64,000 nt of DNA, taken from assembly GCF_001984125.1 (NCBI RefSeq), contig NZ_MTQL01000007.1, forward strand, positions 186,001-250,000, written 5' to 3'. The position numbers and the translations under genes were made by a program. A model generated the notes under the pieces. The model searched no databases. It was given only the letters and a program-made list of their open reading frames with translations, and had not been told where the DNA came from. Origin of the DNA: Leifsonia sp. ALI-44-B (GTDB taxonomy: Bacteria > Actinomycetota > Actinomycetes > Actinomycetales > Microbacteriaceae). Positions 1-7,590 of the stretch are shown piece after piece. Every line of letters begins with the position of its first letter. Position 1 is the first letter of the stretch.

Positions 1-768
1 CCGCACACGGGCACGACCCCGGCGGGCGATTTCATCCTCACCGCGACCGACATCAAGAAGTCGTTCGGCGGCGTGCACGCCCTGAAGGGCGCGTCGATGA
101 CCATGCGTCGCGGCGAGATCACGGCCCTCATCGGCGACAACGGTGCCGGCAAGAGCACCATGGTTCGCTCGCTGTCGGGCATTCACAAACCCGATTCGGG
201 CGAGATCACGCTCGACGGCAAGATCGTGTCGTTCGACAACCCGAACGCCGCCCGCAACCACGGCATCGAGACCGTGCAGCAGAACCTGGCGCTCGTCGAA
301 GACCTCACGGTGTGGCAGAACTTCTTCCTCGGCCGCGAGAAGACACACGGCTTCGGCCCGTTCCGCACGCTCGACCGCCGCGTCATGCGCTCGACCGCCG
401 AGGGCATGCTGAAGGATCTGGCCGTCAACGTGCCGCCCGTCTCGAGCAAGGTGCGCCGCCTCTCGGGCGGTCAGCGCCAGGCCGTGGCCATCGCGCGCGC
501 CGCCGGCTGGGGTTCGAAGATCGTCATCATGGACGAGCCGACCGCCGCCCTGGGCGTGCAAGAGACCGCGCGCGTGGAGGGTGTCATCAACACACTGCGC
601 GACTCGGGCGTGGCAGTGTTGCTCATCAGCCACAACTTCGACCAGGTGATGCGGCTTTCTGACCACATCTGGGTCATGCGCGCGGGCACCGCCGTGGCCG
701 AGCGCCGCACGAGCGAGACGAACGGCGCCGAGCTCGTGGCGCTGATCACCGGCGCGAAGGCGTCCTGA
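1..768 (+). CDS. Sugar ABC transporter ATP-binding protein (5' end outside window)
   Basis: This is the cytoplasmic ATPase of a carbohydrate ABC importer. The open frame runs to the first base, so the start lies upstream; 255 residues are visible. Walker A (GDNGAGKST), the signature (LSGGQRQAVAIARA) and Walker B (IVIMDEPTAAL) followed by the switch region LLISHNF are all present. Only one ATPase domain is seen, as in single-domain sugar ATPases of the FrcA type rather than the usual double-domain RbsA type. It ends 1 bp before the next gene, so it is probably the last transporter gene of a sugar operon continued by the epimerases and kinase. The sugar cannot be read from this subunit. Confidence 0.93.
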   Translation, partial: PHTGTTPAGDFILTATDIKKSFGGVHALKGASMTMRRGEITALIGDNGAGKSTMVRSLSGIHKPDSGEITLDGKIVSFDNPNAARNHGIETVQQNLALVEDLTVWQNFFLGREKTHGFGPFRTLDRRVMRSTAEGMLKDLAVNVPPVSSKVRRLSGGQRQAVAIARAAGWGSKIVIMDEPTAALGVQETARVEGVINTLRDSGVAVLLISHNFDQVMRLSDHIWVMRAGTAVAERRTSETNGAELVALITGAKAS

Positions 769-769
769 G

Positions 770-1681
770 GTGATCGCCTTCTCGCGGCGGGCGGCGCAGC
801 TCGACACCCCTTTGGGCGTGCACGCCGGAACGTTCGTGAACACCTGGACGCCCGAGGCATCCCGGTTCGCCATCGAGGGCGCCGCGGCATCCGGCTACGA
901 TCTGATCGAGATTCCGCTGCCCGGTGCTGATCAGCGTGATGGTTCCGCAACCGTGGCCCTGCTCGATGAGGCCGGGCTGGATGCCGTCGTCTCGCTGGCC
1001 CTCGACCCGTCGACCGATATCAACACGGATGATGCGGAGTTGTCGGCCCGCGGCGAACGCAAGCTGCTCGACGCCGTCGACTTCGCCGCGTCCATCGGGG
1101 CGGGGTATGTCGGGGGCGTCACGTTCTCGGCCATGACGAAATACAGCCACCCGGCGAGCGCCGCCTCCCGCGAGAACTCGCTCTCGGTGCTCACACGCGT
1201 CGCCCAGCACGCTGGCCCCCTCGGCGTGGTCGTCGGCCTCGAATATGTGAACCGCTATGAGAGCAACCTGTTGAACACGGCGGCGCAGACCGCAGAGTTC
1301 ATCCGCGCCTTGAACGACCGCGGAGCCGAAAACCTGCTGCTGCACATCGACACCTATCACGCCAACAACGAGGAAGTCTCGCAGGCCGCCGCCGTGCGCG
1401 ACGCGGGACCCCACCTCGGCTATCTGCACATCGCCGAAAACCACCGTGGCCTGCTGGGCACGGGCTCGATCGACTGGGCGGGCCTCTTCGGGGCACTGGC
1501 AGCCGCCGACTATCGAGGCCCACTCACCTTCGAGTCCTTCTCGGGGGCCGTCGTCTCGCCCGAAACACGCGACGACATCGGCCTCTGGCGCAGCCTGTGG
1601 CACGACCCCGTCGAAGCCGCCGGCCACGCGAACTCTTTCCTGCGAGCCCAGCTCGCGATCCACTCACCGCAACTCACCTAA
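770..1681 (+). CDS. Sugar phosphate isomerase/epimerase, D-tagatose/D-psicose 3-epimerase-like
   Basis: A 303-residue AP-endonuclease-2-type TIM barrel. The four metal-ligand motifs of the ketose 3-epimerase family are recognisable: GLEYVNRYESN, HIDTYHANNEE, GYLHIAENHRG and LTFESFSG. The family epimerises free ketohexoses (tagatose, psicose, fructose) or related sugars at C3 using Mn or Co. The GTG at 770 starts 1 bp after the stop of the ATPase gene, with GAAGG upstream, so translation is probably coupled. An in-frame GTG at 818 is a weaker alternative. The next gene is a clear paralogue. The exact ketose is unknown. Confidence 0.85.
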   Translation: MIAFSRRAAQLDTPLGVHAGTFVNTWTPEASRFAIEGAAASGYDLIEIPLPGADQRDGSATVALLDEAGLDAVVSLALDPSTDINTDDAELSARGERKLLDAVDFAASIGAGYVGGVTFSAMTKYSHPASAASRENSLSVLTRVAQHAGPLGVVVGLEYVNRYESNLLNTAAQTAEFIRALNDRGAENLLLHIDTYHANNEEVSQAAAVRDAGPHLGYLHIAENHRGLLGTGSIDWAGLFGALAAADYRGPLTFESFSGAVVSPETRDDIGLWRSLWHDPVEAAGHANSFLRAQLAIHSPQLT

Positions 1682-1689
1682 GGAAACCC

Positions 1690-2556
1690 ATGTCGAACAA
1701 CAAACTCGGAGTCCACGCCCTCGTCTTCTCGGGCGGCACCACACCGTCCGAGGTCGACCTCATCATCGCCGAGACCAAGAAGGCCGGCTTCGACCTGCTC
1801 GAGCTGTCGCTGCACGACGCGGGCAACCTCGACGTTCCCGCCGCGCGCGCCGCCCTCGACGCCGCGGGCCTCGGCATCGTGTGCTCCCGCGGCCTCGCCT
1901 TCGACGCGGATGTCTCGAGCGACGACCCCGCCACCGTCAGCCGCGGCGCCGACCTGCTGCAGTACTCGCTGGGCGTCACGCACGACCTCGGCGGAACCCA
2001 CTTCACGGGCGCGCTCTACAGCGCCCTCGGCAAGTACGGCCACGCGCTGACCACGGCGGGCCGCGCCAACGTCGTCGCCACCCTCAAGGACCTCGCGGTC
2101 GAGGCTCAGGGTCGCGGCATGACGCTCGGCCTCGAGATCTGCAACCGCTACGAGACCAACGTCATCAACACGGCCGCCGACGCCCTGCGCCTGGCCGACG
2201 ACATCGGTCACGACAACGTGCTCATCCACCTCGACACCTACCACATGAACATCGAGGAAGATGATCTCGTTCGCCCCGTTCACCTCGTGGGCGACCGCCT
2301 CGGCTACGTGCACATCGGCGAGAACCACCGCGGCTACCTCGGCTCGGGCCACCTCGACTTCACGTCGTTTTTCCACGCCCTCGCCGACATCTCCTACGAC
2401 GGCCCCATCACGTTCGAGTCGTTCTCCTCGGCCGTGGTCTCGCCCACGCTCTCGAACGACCTGGCGATCTGGCGTAACCTCTGGAACGACGGCCCCGCGC
2501 TGGCCGCCCACTCCCACGCTTACCTCACCAACATGCTCGAGGGGACCCGTGTCTAA
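1690..2556 (+). CDS. Second sugar epimerase/isomerase, paralogue of the preceding gene
   Basis: A 288-residue TIM barrel of the same family as its upstream neighbour. It shares the N-terminal LGVHA strand and the ligand motifs GLEICNRYETN, HLDTYHMNIEED, GYVHIGENHRG and ITFESFSS. The ATG at 1690 is preceded by AAGGAAA directly after the stop of the first copy, so I use it rather than the longer open frame beginning upstream. The two copies differ throughout, indicating an old tandem duplication with possible substrate divergence. The last codons overlap the GTG of the kinase gene. Confidence 0.87.
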   Translation: MSNNKLGVHALVFSGGTTPSEVDLIIAETKKAGFDLLELSLHDAGNLDVPAARAALDAAGLGIVCSRGLAFDADVSSDDPATVSRGADLLQYSLGVTHDLGGTHFTGALYSALGKYGHALTTAGRANVVATLKDLAVEAQGRGMTLGLEICNRYETNVINTAADALRLADDIGHDNVLIHLDTYHMNIEEDDLVRPVHLVGDRLGYVHIGENHRGYLGSGHLDFTSFFHALADISYDGPITFESFSSAVVSPTLSNDLAIWRNLWNDGPALAAHSHAYLTNMLEGTRV

Positions 2557-3376
2557 TCTCGTTTCAGACCACTCGGATGCATCCGGCCCGTCAGATGCGC
2601 CGAGCCCCGCAGAAGCCGACGAACGCTCGGATGCCGCGGCCGACGCTCTCGACGCCCTCGCCCGCCGCGCGCTCGCACTGGTTCCGGCGGGCGGCGGCCG
2701 GGCCGTCGTGGGCATCGCCGGCAGCCCGGGAGCGGGCAAAACCACGCTCGCGGTGCAGCTCGCGGCTCGGGTGAACGCGATCGTCGCTGCTGAGGCCTCC
2801 TCGGCTTCCGGGTCGTCCTCGGCATCTTCGTCGGCGTCGGCTTCTGAGGCGGCCTCAGCTGCGGCATCGCCACACTTCGCCGCGCACCTCCCCATGGATG
2901 GCTATCACCTCGCCAATTCGACGCTCGACAGCCTCGGCCGCCGTGACCGCAAGGGCGCCATCGACACCTTCGACGGCTGGGGCTTCGTCGCCCTGCTGCG
3001 CCGGTTGCACGCCGAGACATCCCACACCGTCTATGCGCCGAGCTTCGACCGCACGGTCGAGGAGCCCATCGCGGGCGAGATCGCGGTCCTGCCCGACACG
3101 AAGCTCGTGATCGTCGAGGGCAACTACCTGCTCGTCGACGAGACGCCGTGGGCCGACGTGAAAGGCTTGCTCGCCGAGGCCTGGTTCTGCGAGACCACGG
3201 ACGACGAGCGCGTGCGGCGCCTCGTCGACCGGCACGAGCGCCACGGCCGCACGCCCGAGGCCGCCAAAGCGTGGGCCGAATCAGTGGATGGCAAGAATGC
3301 GATCCTCATCGAATCGACCATGCCGCGCGCCGACCTCGTCGTTTCGGGCGTCACCGCCGCGGTCCTCCCCCGCTGA
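2549..3376 (+). CDS. P-loop sugar/nucleoside kinase of the uridine kinase/FrcK family
   Basis: A 275-residue ATP-dependent kinase. Walker A is GSPGAGKTT, followed by the substrate motif HLPMDGYHLAN, the VIVEGNYLL strand and the lid arginines (RVRRLVDRHERHGR). Proteins of this type sit beside fructose-like ABC operons and are predicted to phosphorylate the imported or epimerised sugar. The GTG at 2549 overlaps the upstream stop by 8 bp. Residues about 80-107 form an unusual Ser/Ala-rich low-complexity insert between Walker A and the DGYH motif, and another Ser/Asp/Ala-rich stretch lies at the N-terminus. The substrate is inferred only from context. Confidence 0.82.
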   Translation: MSNLVSDHSDASGPSDAPSPAEADERSDAAADALDALARRALALVPAGGGRAVVGIAGSPGAGKTTLAVQLAARVNAIVAAEASSASGSSSASSSASASEAASAAASPHFAAHLPMDGYHLANSTLDSLGRRDRKGAIDTFDGWGFVALLRRLHAETSHTVYAPSFDRTVEEPIAGEIAVLPDTKLVIVEGNYLLVDETPWADVKGLLAEAWFCETTDDERVRRLVDRHERHGRTPEAAKAWAESVDGKNAILIESTMPRADLVVSGVTAAVLPR

Positions 3377-3439
3377 CTGGAGCTGTGGCGCGGGACAACT
3401 CGCGCATGACGACACCGCGGCACCGCGGATCCGCCGGCT

Positions 3440-3466
3440 CCGTCGGCTGGTCTGTTCAGCCGACGG
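3440..3466. terminator. Hairpin between convergent kinase and CGNR genes
   Basis: CCGTCGGCTG and CAGCCGACGG form a perfect 10-bp stem with a 7-nt loop. It spans the stop codon of the minus-strand CGNR gene and lies 63 bp after the kinase stop, so it can serve both strands. There is no U-tract. Confidence 0.55.
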
Positions 3467-4016
3467 GGTCCGCGGCGCGGCGCTCCCGGAACGCCACCAT
3501 GTTCATGCGGTTGCCGCAGCGCACGCTGCAGAAGCGTTTCGACCCGTTGCGCGACAGGTCGACCAGCATGCCTTCGCAGTCGAAGGCCGCGCAGTGCCGC
3601 AGGCGGCTCGTCTCGTTCGACCGCACCACGTCGATGAGCGCCATGGCGGCCTCGACGAGGAAGCGGTCGGCGAGCGGCGCCTCTTGCGAGGTCGCGTGCA
3701 CATGCCAGTCGATGCCGTCGTGCCGTTCGAGCCGGGGCACGGCGTTGAGGCGGGCCAGCAGTTCGTTGATGGGCACGATCATGTCGTCGCGGTCGAGGGT
3801 CCAGATCTCGCGCAGCCGGGCCCGGGCCGCGCGCATAGCGTCGAGCTCGGCGTCGTCGCGGTCGAATCGCCCCGAGAAGCCGGATTCGGCCATCAGGGCG
3901 CTGAGTTGCTCGCGCGTGGACAGCTCGTCCTCGCCCGATCGGCTCGCGCCGGCGACCGTGTTGAGGATGGCGGCGTTGAACTCGAGGACATCCTCGGTGT
4001 CAGGGGCAAAAAGCAA
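3456..4016 (-). CDS. ABATE/CGNR zinc-finger transcriptional regulator
   Basis: A 186-residue protein with the two-part layout of CGNR regulators. A helical N-terminal ABATE-type stress-sensing domain covers about residues 1-130, followed by a C-terminal zinc-binding DNA-binding domain with HCAAFDCEGM and FCSVRCGNRMNMVAFRER. The two pairs of Cys/His and the CGNR box are intact. It diverges from an EamA exporter across a 73-bp gap holding a perfect inverted repeat, the arrangement of a local regulator of an efflux gene. The ligand is unknown. Confidence 0.88.
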   Translation of the reverse strand: MLFAPDTEDVLEFNAAILNTVAGASRSGEDELSTREQLSALMAESGFSGRFDRDDAELDAMRAARARLREIWTLDRDDMIVPINELLARLNAVPRLERHDGIDWHVHATSQEAPLADRFLVEAAMALIDVVRSNETSRLRHCAAFDCEGMLVDLSRNGSKRFCSVRCGNRMNMVAFRERRAADPVG

Positions 4017-4044
4017 TTTGACTCCTTATCTCTGACGAGTCTAA

Positions 4045-4076
4045 CGTCAGGAGCGTAAGAACATTCGCTCCTGACG
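4045..4076. promoter_or_regulatory. Perfect inverted repeat between CGNR regulator and EamA transporter
   Basis: CGTCAGGAGCG, a 10-bp spacer, then CGCTCCTGACG: an 11-bp perfect palindromic pair. A further CTGACGA half-site at 4032-4038 repeats the right arm outside. It is the only strong dyad in the divergent gap and is the probable operator of the CGNR protein. Confidence 0.6.
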
Positions 4077-4089
4077 AATCGAGCCCAGC

Positions 4090-5073
4090 GTGCACCGTCG
4101 ACACCTCACGACCGGCCTCATCATCGCCGTCGTCGCGGCCGTCTCCTTCGGGGTGTCCGGCCCCTTCGTCAAGCCGCTGCTGCAGGCCGGCTGGAGCCCC
4201 GTGGCCGCCGTCGCCCTGCGCGCCTTCATCGGCGGAATCCTGCTCGCCCCCGTAGCGCTCGTCATGCTGCGCGGCAACCTGCGCCCCCTCTGGCGCTCGC
4301 GCTGGCGCGTGCTCGGCATGGGCAGCGTGGGCGTCGCCGGGGCCCAGGTCTTCTACTTCTCGGCCGTTCAGCGCATCCCCGTCGGAACCGCCATCCTGCT
4401 CGAATACCTGGCGCCCCTGCTGCTCGTCGCCGTGGCCTGGGTCATGACGCGCCGCCGCCCCGCCGTGCCCGTGCTCATCGGCTCGGTCGTCGCCGCGGGG
4501 GGCCTCGTGCTCGTGGTCTCGCCGGCCGACGGCGGGCCTCTCGACTTCTTAGGGCTGCTCTTCGGCCTCGGCGCCATGGTGTGCTGCGCCGTCTATTTCG
4601 TCATCGCCGCACAAGAGTCGGATGATCTGCCGCCCGTCGCCCTCGCCGCATCCGGCCTGCTCGTCGGCTCGCTTCTGCTCACGCTGCTCGGGCTCACCGG
4701 ACTCGTGCCCTTCACCGCATCCGCCGCCGACGTCACGGTGCTCGGCAACGTGGTGCCCTGGTGGGTGCCCATGCTCGTGATCGGCGTCGTGGCCACCGCG
4801 GTCGCCTATGCCACGAGCATCACGGCGAGCGCCATGCTCGGCTCGCGGCTCGCCTCCTTCGCGGGCCTGCTCGAGGTGGCCGCGGCCGCCGCCTGGGCCT
4901 GGCTCCTCCTCGGCGAACAGCTCTCGACGCTGCAACTGCTGGGCGGCGCGCTCATCGTTGCGGGCATCGTTGCGGTGCGCTTCGACGCCAGCAGCGAGGG
5001 CGTCAGCGAGCGCGGCAGCGAGCGCGTCGTGAACCAGCGCCCGATTCAGACGGGCGGCAGGATTCCCGGATAG
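4090..5073 (+). CDS. EamA/RhtA-type drug/metabolite exporter
   Basis: A 327-residue inner-membrane protein with about ten hydrophobic segments arranged as two EamA repeats, preceded by a short basic N-terminus (MHRRHLTTG). Family members export amino acids, threonine/homoserine or small metabolites using the proton gradient. The GTG at 4090 is the first start before the first membrane helix. The last 30 residues are hydrophilic and overlap by 28 bp the end of the convergent gene. The divergent CGNR regulator probably controls it. The substrate cannot be told. Confidence 0.85.
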   Translation: MHRRHLTTGLIIAVVAAVSFGVSGPFVKPLLQAGWSPVAAVALRAFIGGILLAPVALVMLRGNLRPLWRSRWRVLGMGSVGVAGAQVFYFSAVQRIPVGTAILLEYLAPLLLVAVAWVMTRRRPAVPVLIGSVVAAGGLVLVVSPADGGPLDFLGLLFGLGAMVCCAVYFVIAAQESDDLPPVALAASGLLVGSLLLTLLGLTGLVPFTASAADVTVLGNVVPWWVPMLVIGVVATAVAYATSITASAMLGSRLASFAGLLEVAAAAAWAWLLLGEQLSTLQLLGGALIVAGIVAVRFDASSEGVSERGSERVVNQRPIQTGGRIPG

Positions 5074-5447
5074 GGGTTCTTCGGCTTCAGCGACTGCAGC
5101 CAGAGCAGTTCCTGCCGCGACATCTTGCCGTCGCGCGCCCGGCGGGCGGTCGCCATGATGCGCAGCTGGGGCCGGGCTCTCACCCACCAGACGGGACGCG
5201 TCTGCTGCATGACCGCCCACCCGTAGATGAGGCGCTGCTCGGGCGGATAGGCGCGATATTGGCGGCCTACCCACACGAGCAGCGCCACGAAGGGCAGTGC
5301 GCACAGCACCATGATGACTCCGAGTCCGCGGTACTCGCGCGACGAGATGCTCAACGCGATGCCGAAGACGGGCAGCAGCACGAGCCCGGCGACGGCCACG
5401 CCGAATTGAATCGCCCAGTAGCGGCTTCCCGCGGATGTCGCACTCAT
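5046..5447 (-). CDS. Small membrane protein of unknown function
   Basis: A 133-residue protein with two adjacent hydrophobic segments (about residues 10-32 and 42-62) followed by a basic cytoplasmic tail rich in Arg. I do not recognise a domain. The ATG at 5447 follows no strong ribosome site but begins just before the first membrane helix; the longer frame upstream reads through the glyoxalase gene and is unlikely. The 3' end overlaps the exporter gene tail-to-tail by 28 bp. No function is proposed. Confidence 0.6.
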   Translation of the reverse strand: MSATSAGSRYWAIQFGVAVAGLVLLPVFGIALSISSREYRGLGVIMVLCALPFVALLVWVGRQYRAYPPEQRLIYGWAVMQQTRPVWWVRARPQLRIMATARRARDGKMSRQELLWLQSLKPKNPYPGILPPV

Positions 5448-5521
5448 CCTCACAATGTAGCGCCGGGTAGCTGGCATGCGATGCGACATCTCGCGCGTGG
5501 CCGCCGAGGGCGGCCCGGCGG

Positions 5522-5995
5522 TTACTCGGCGGAGTAGGCGGCGGCCACGTCGAGGATCCAGGTGACGCCGAAGCGGTCGGTCAGCATGCCGAAGCCCGGG
5601 CTCCACGCCGATGCGGCGAGCGCCTCGACGACCGTGGCGTCGGCCGAGAGCGCATTCCAGTAGCGCTCGATCTCGCCGAGGGTCTCGCCCCGAACCGACA
5701 CGAAGAACGACTGGTCGGTGAGCGTGACCCCGTTTTCCCGGCGGGTGGAGCCGCTCGTCGGGGAGGCGTCGGCGGCGCCGCGGATGTTGGGGATGTCGTA
5801 TGCCATGACGCGGAAGCCGTCCGCCGTCTCGACCTGGCCGAAGACCACGTTGTCGGCCCCGGGGACATCCTTCGGCATGCCGAAATCGCCGTAGGTGGCG
5901 ATGGTGGGCTGGCCGCCGAAAACCGAACCATAGAACTCGAGGGCCGCTCGGGCTTCGCCGCGGAAGTTGAGGTGGGTCGTGGTGGTGATACTCAT
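5522..5995 (-). CDS. VOC/PhnB-like glyoxalase-fold protein
   Basis: A 157-residue protein starting with strand HLNFRGEARAALEFYGSVFGG, the hallmark of PhnB-like VOC proteins, and ending with DRFGVTWILDV. Such proteins are small dimeric metal-dependent or binding-only proteins, often of unknown substrate. The ATG at 5995 has GGAG eight bases upstream. It diverges from a WYL regulator, and this pairing of a PhnB-like gene with a YafY-type regulator is common in actinobacteria, so the neighbour is its likely regulator. Confidence 0.85.
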   Translation of the reverse strand: MSITTTTHLNFRGEARAALEFYGSVFGGQPTIATYGDFGMPKDVPGADNVVFGQVETADGFRVMAYDIPNIRGAADASPTSGSTRRENGVTLTDQSFFVSVRGETLGEIERYWNALSADATVVEALAASAWSPGFGMLTDRFGVTWILDVAAAYSAE

Positions 5996-6052
5996 GTCTG
6001 CTCCTTAGGTGACGCCGGATTCGCTCCGACACCCGTCACTCTGACAGGCGTC

Positions 6053-6071
6053 TAGGACAGATTCGGTCCTA
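6053..6071. promoter_or_regulatory. Dyad in the divergent gap of the VOC and WYL genes
   Basis: TAGGAC, seven bases, GTCCTA: a perfect 6-bp inverted repeat 22 bp before the WYL regulator start. It is a possible binding site for that regulator. A TAATAT box at 6081-6086, 7 bp before the ATG, would give a leaderless regulator mRNA. Confidence 0.4.
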
Positions 6072-6092
6072 CACTCGACGTAATATCGACGC

Positions 6093-7073
6093 ATGGCCAC
6101 CCCCACCTCGCGACTGCTCACGTTGCTCTCGCTGTTGCAGGCGCGACGCGACTGGCCGGGCGCCCTCCTGGCCGAACGCCTCGACATCAGCCACCGTACG
6201 GTGCGGCGCGACATCGACCGGCTACGCGAGATGGGCTATCGCATCGAAGCCACTATGGGTCCCGACGGCGGCTACCGGCTCGACGCGGACGAACAGCTTC
6301 CTCCGCTGCTCTTCGATGACGACCAGGTGATCGCTTTGGCTGTGGCCTTGCGCTCGGCACCCCTGCTCGGCGCGGGCACCGAAGAGGCCGCGCTGCGGGC
6401 GCTCACGACGATCAGGCAGGTCATGCCCTCCCGACTGCGACACCGCGTGGACGCCCTCGACTTCACGACACTCGGCCCGCGCGCCTCGACATCCAACACA
6501 CGCTCGAACGCGAGCCCCGGCACCGACAGCGTCACACCGGATGTCCTCATCGCGCTCTCGAGCGCCGCGCGCGCCCACGAGGTGCTGCGTTTCGACTACG
6601 GCACGGCCACCCCGCGCCGCGTCGAGCCACACCACCTCGTCGCCTCCAACGGTCGCTGGTACCTCGTCGCTTGGGATCTCGACCGGGAGGCCTGGCGCAT
6701 CTTCCGGGCCGACCGCGTGACCCCGCGCATCCCGACCGGGCCTCGCTTCTCGCCGCGCGAGGTGCCCGGTGGTGATGCCGCGGCCTTCGTCTCGGCGCGT
6801 TTCAAGGGGTCGGCCGAGCGCGACGAGTGGCCGTGCACCGGCACCGTCGTGGTGCACCTCCCCGCCTCCGAGGTGGCGCCCTTCGCGGCCGACGGCATCG
6901 TCACGGACCTCGGCGACGGCCGCTGCACGCTCGTCTCCGGCTCGTGGTCATGGGTGGCCCTCGCCGCCGCGTTGGGCCGGTTCGACACGCGCATCGATGT
7001 GGTCGACCCGCCCGACCTCACGGCGGCCTTCGGCACACTGGCCGCCCGCAATGCCGAGACGGCTGCGGGATAA
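6093..7073 (+). CDS. YafY-type HTH/WYL-domain transcriptional regulator
   Basis: A 326-residue regulator. Residues about 5-60 form the HTH_11 winged helix (DISHRTVRRDIDRLREMGY, with a PDGGYRL wing). The WYL domain follows at about 150-230 with WYLVAWDLDREAWRIFRADR, and a WCX-like tail closes the protein. WYL domains sense nucleic acid or small-molecule ligands. It faces the VOC gene head-to-head. The start is the ATG at 6093, which the putative -10 box suggests is the 5' end of the transcript. Confidence 0.92.
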   Translation: MATPTSRLLTLLSLLQARRDWPGALLAERLDISHRTVRRDIDRLREMGYRIEATMGPDGGYRLDADEQLPPLLFDDDQVIALAVALRSAPLLGAGTEEAALRALTTIRQVMPSRLRHRVDALDFTTLGPRASTSNTRSNASPGTDSVTPDVLIALSSAARAHEVLRFDYGTATPRRVEPHHLVASNGRWYLVAWDLDREAWRIFRADRVTPRIPTGPRFSPREVPGGDAAAFVSARFKGSAERDEWPCTGTVVVHLPASEVAPFAADGIVTDLGDGRCTLVSGSWSWVALAAALGRFDTRIDVVDPPDLTAAFGTLAARNAETAAG

Positions 7074-7075
7074 GG

Positions 7076-7408
7076 TCAGTCTTCGAGGTGGCCGATGGAC
7101 TTGCGTTCGAAGAAGTCGCAGAGCGCCGCTGCAACCGCGAGTTCGGCCGACAGCCCGTGCAGGTTCTGGGCGGTGAGGTCGAACGCATCCGAGCGGGCCT
7201 CGAACCGGATGATCCAGTGCGGGTCGCCCGCGCTGACGGGTTCCATGACGATAGCGGTGCTCACGTTGGCGAGCGGAACCATGACGAGACCTGTGTCGGC
7301 CCCGTCGGCACCGTCCTGGATGATGACGCGGATGAGGTCGCCGTCGTTGCGCACGGAACGAAACTCTTCGAGCCAGGACTCGAGCGTGGACTTACTCCGG
7401 AAGGGCAT
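7076..7408 (-). CDS. Small conserved-looking protein of unknown function
   Basis: A 110-residue soluble protein, acidic overall, with no signal peptide or membrane segment. It carries a beta-rich middle (LIRVIIQDGADG, GLVMVPLANVSTAIVM) and a C-terminal helix with an FFERK motif. I do not recognise the family. It ends 2 bp after the convergent WYL gene. It is probably transcribed alone from the 180-bp gap downstream of position 7408. Confidence 0.65.
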   Translation of the reverse strand: MPFRSKSTLESWLEEFRSVRNDGDLIRVIIQDGADGADTGLVMVPLANVSTAIVMEPVSAGDPHWIIRFEARSDAFDLTAQNLHGLSAELAVAAALCDFFERKSIGHLED

Positions 7409-7561
7409 GCGTTCTCGTTTTCGTGCGGTCAGCGGTGGTTATGACACTTTCTCATGCCACTTGCGGGACTCCGACCAAAAAGGCCCTGCGATGACCACCC
7501 GTGCACAACTTTCGGCTTTTGTCGGATGCGGGCTCCCCTGGCCCTGCCGCGCGGCGGCCTA

Positions 7562-7581
7562 GCGCTGAGCAGGATCAGCGC
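7562..7581 (-). terminator. Hairpin downstream of the KDG kinase gene
   Basis: GCGCTGA, a 6-nt loop and TCAGCGC form a perfect 7-bp stem 10 bp beyond the last gene of the uronate/aldonate operon. No U-run follows, so it is a candidate only. Confidence 0.4.
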
Positions 7582-7590
7582 CGGACGTTG

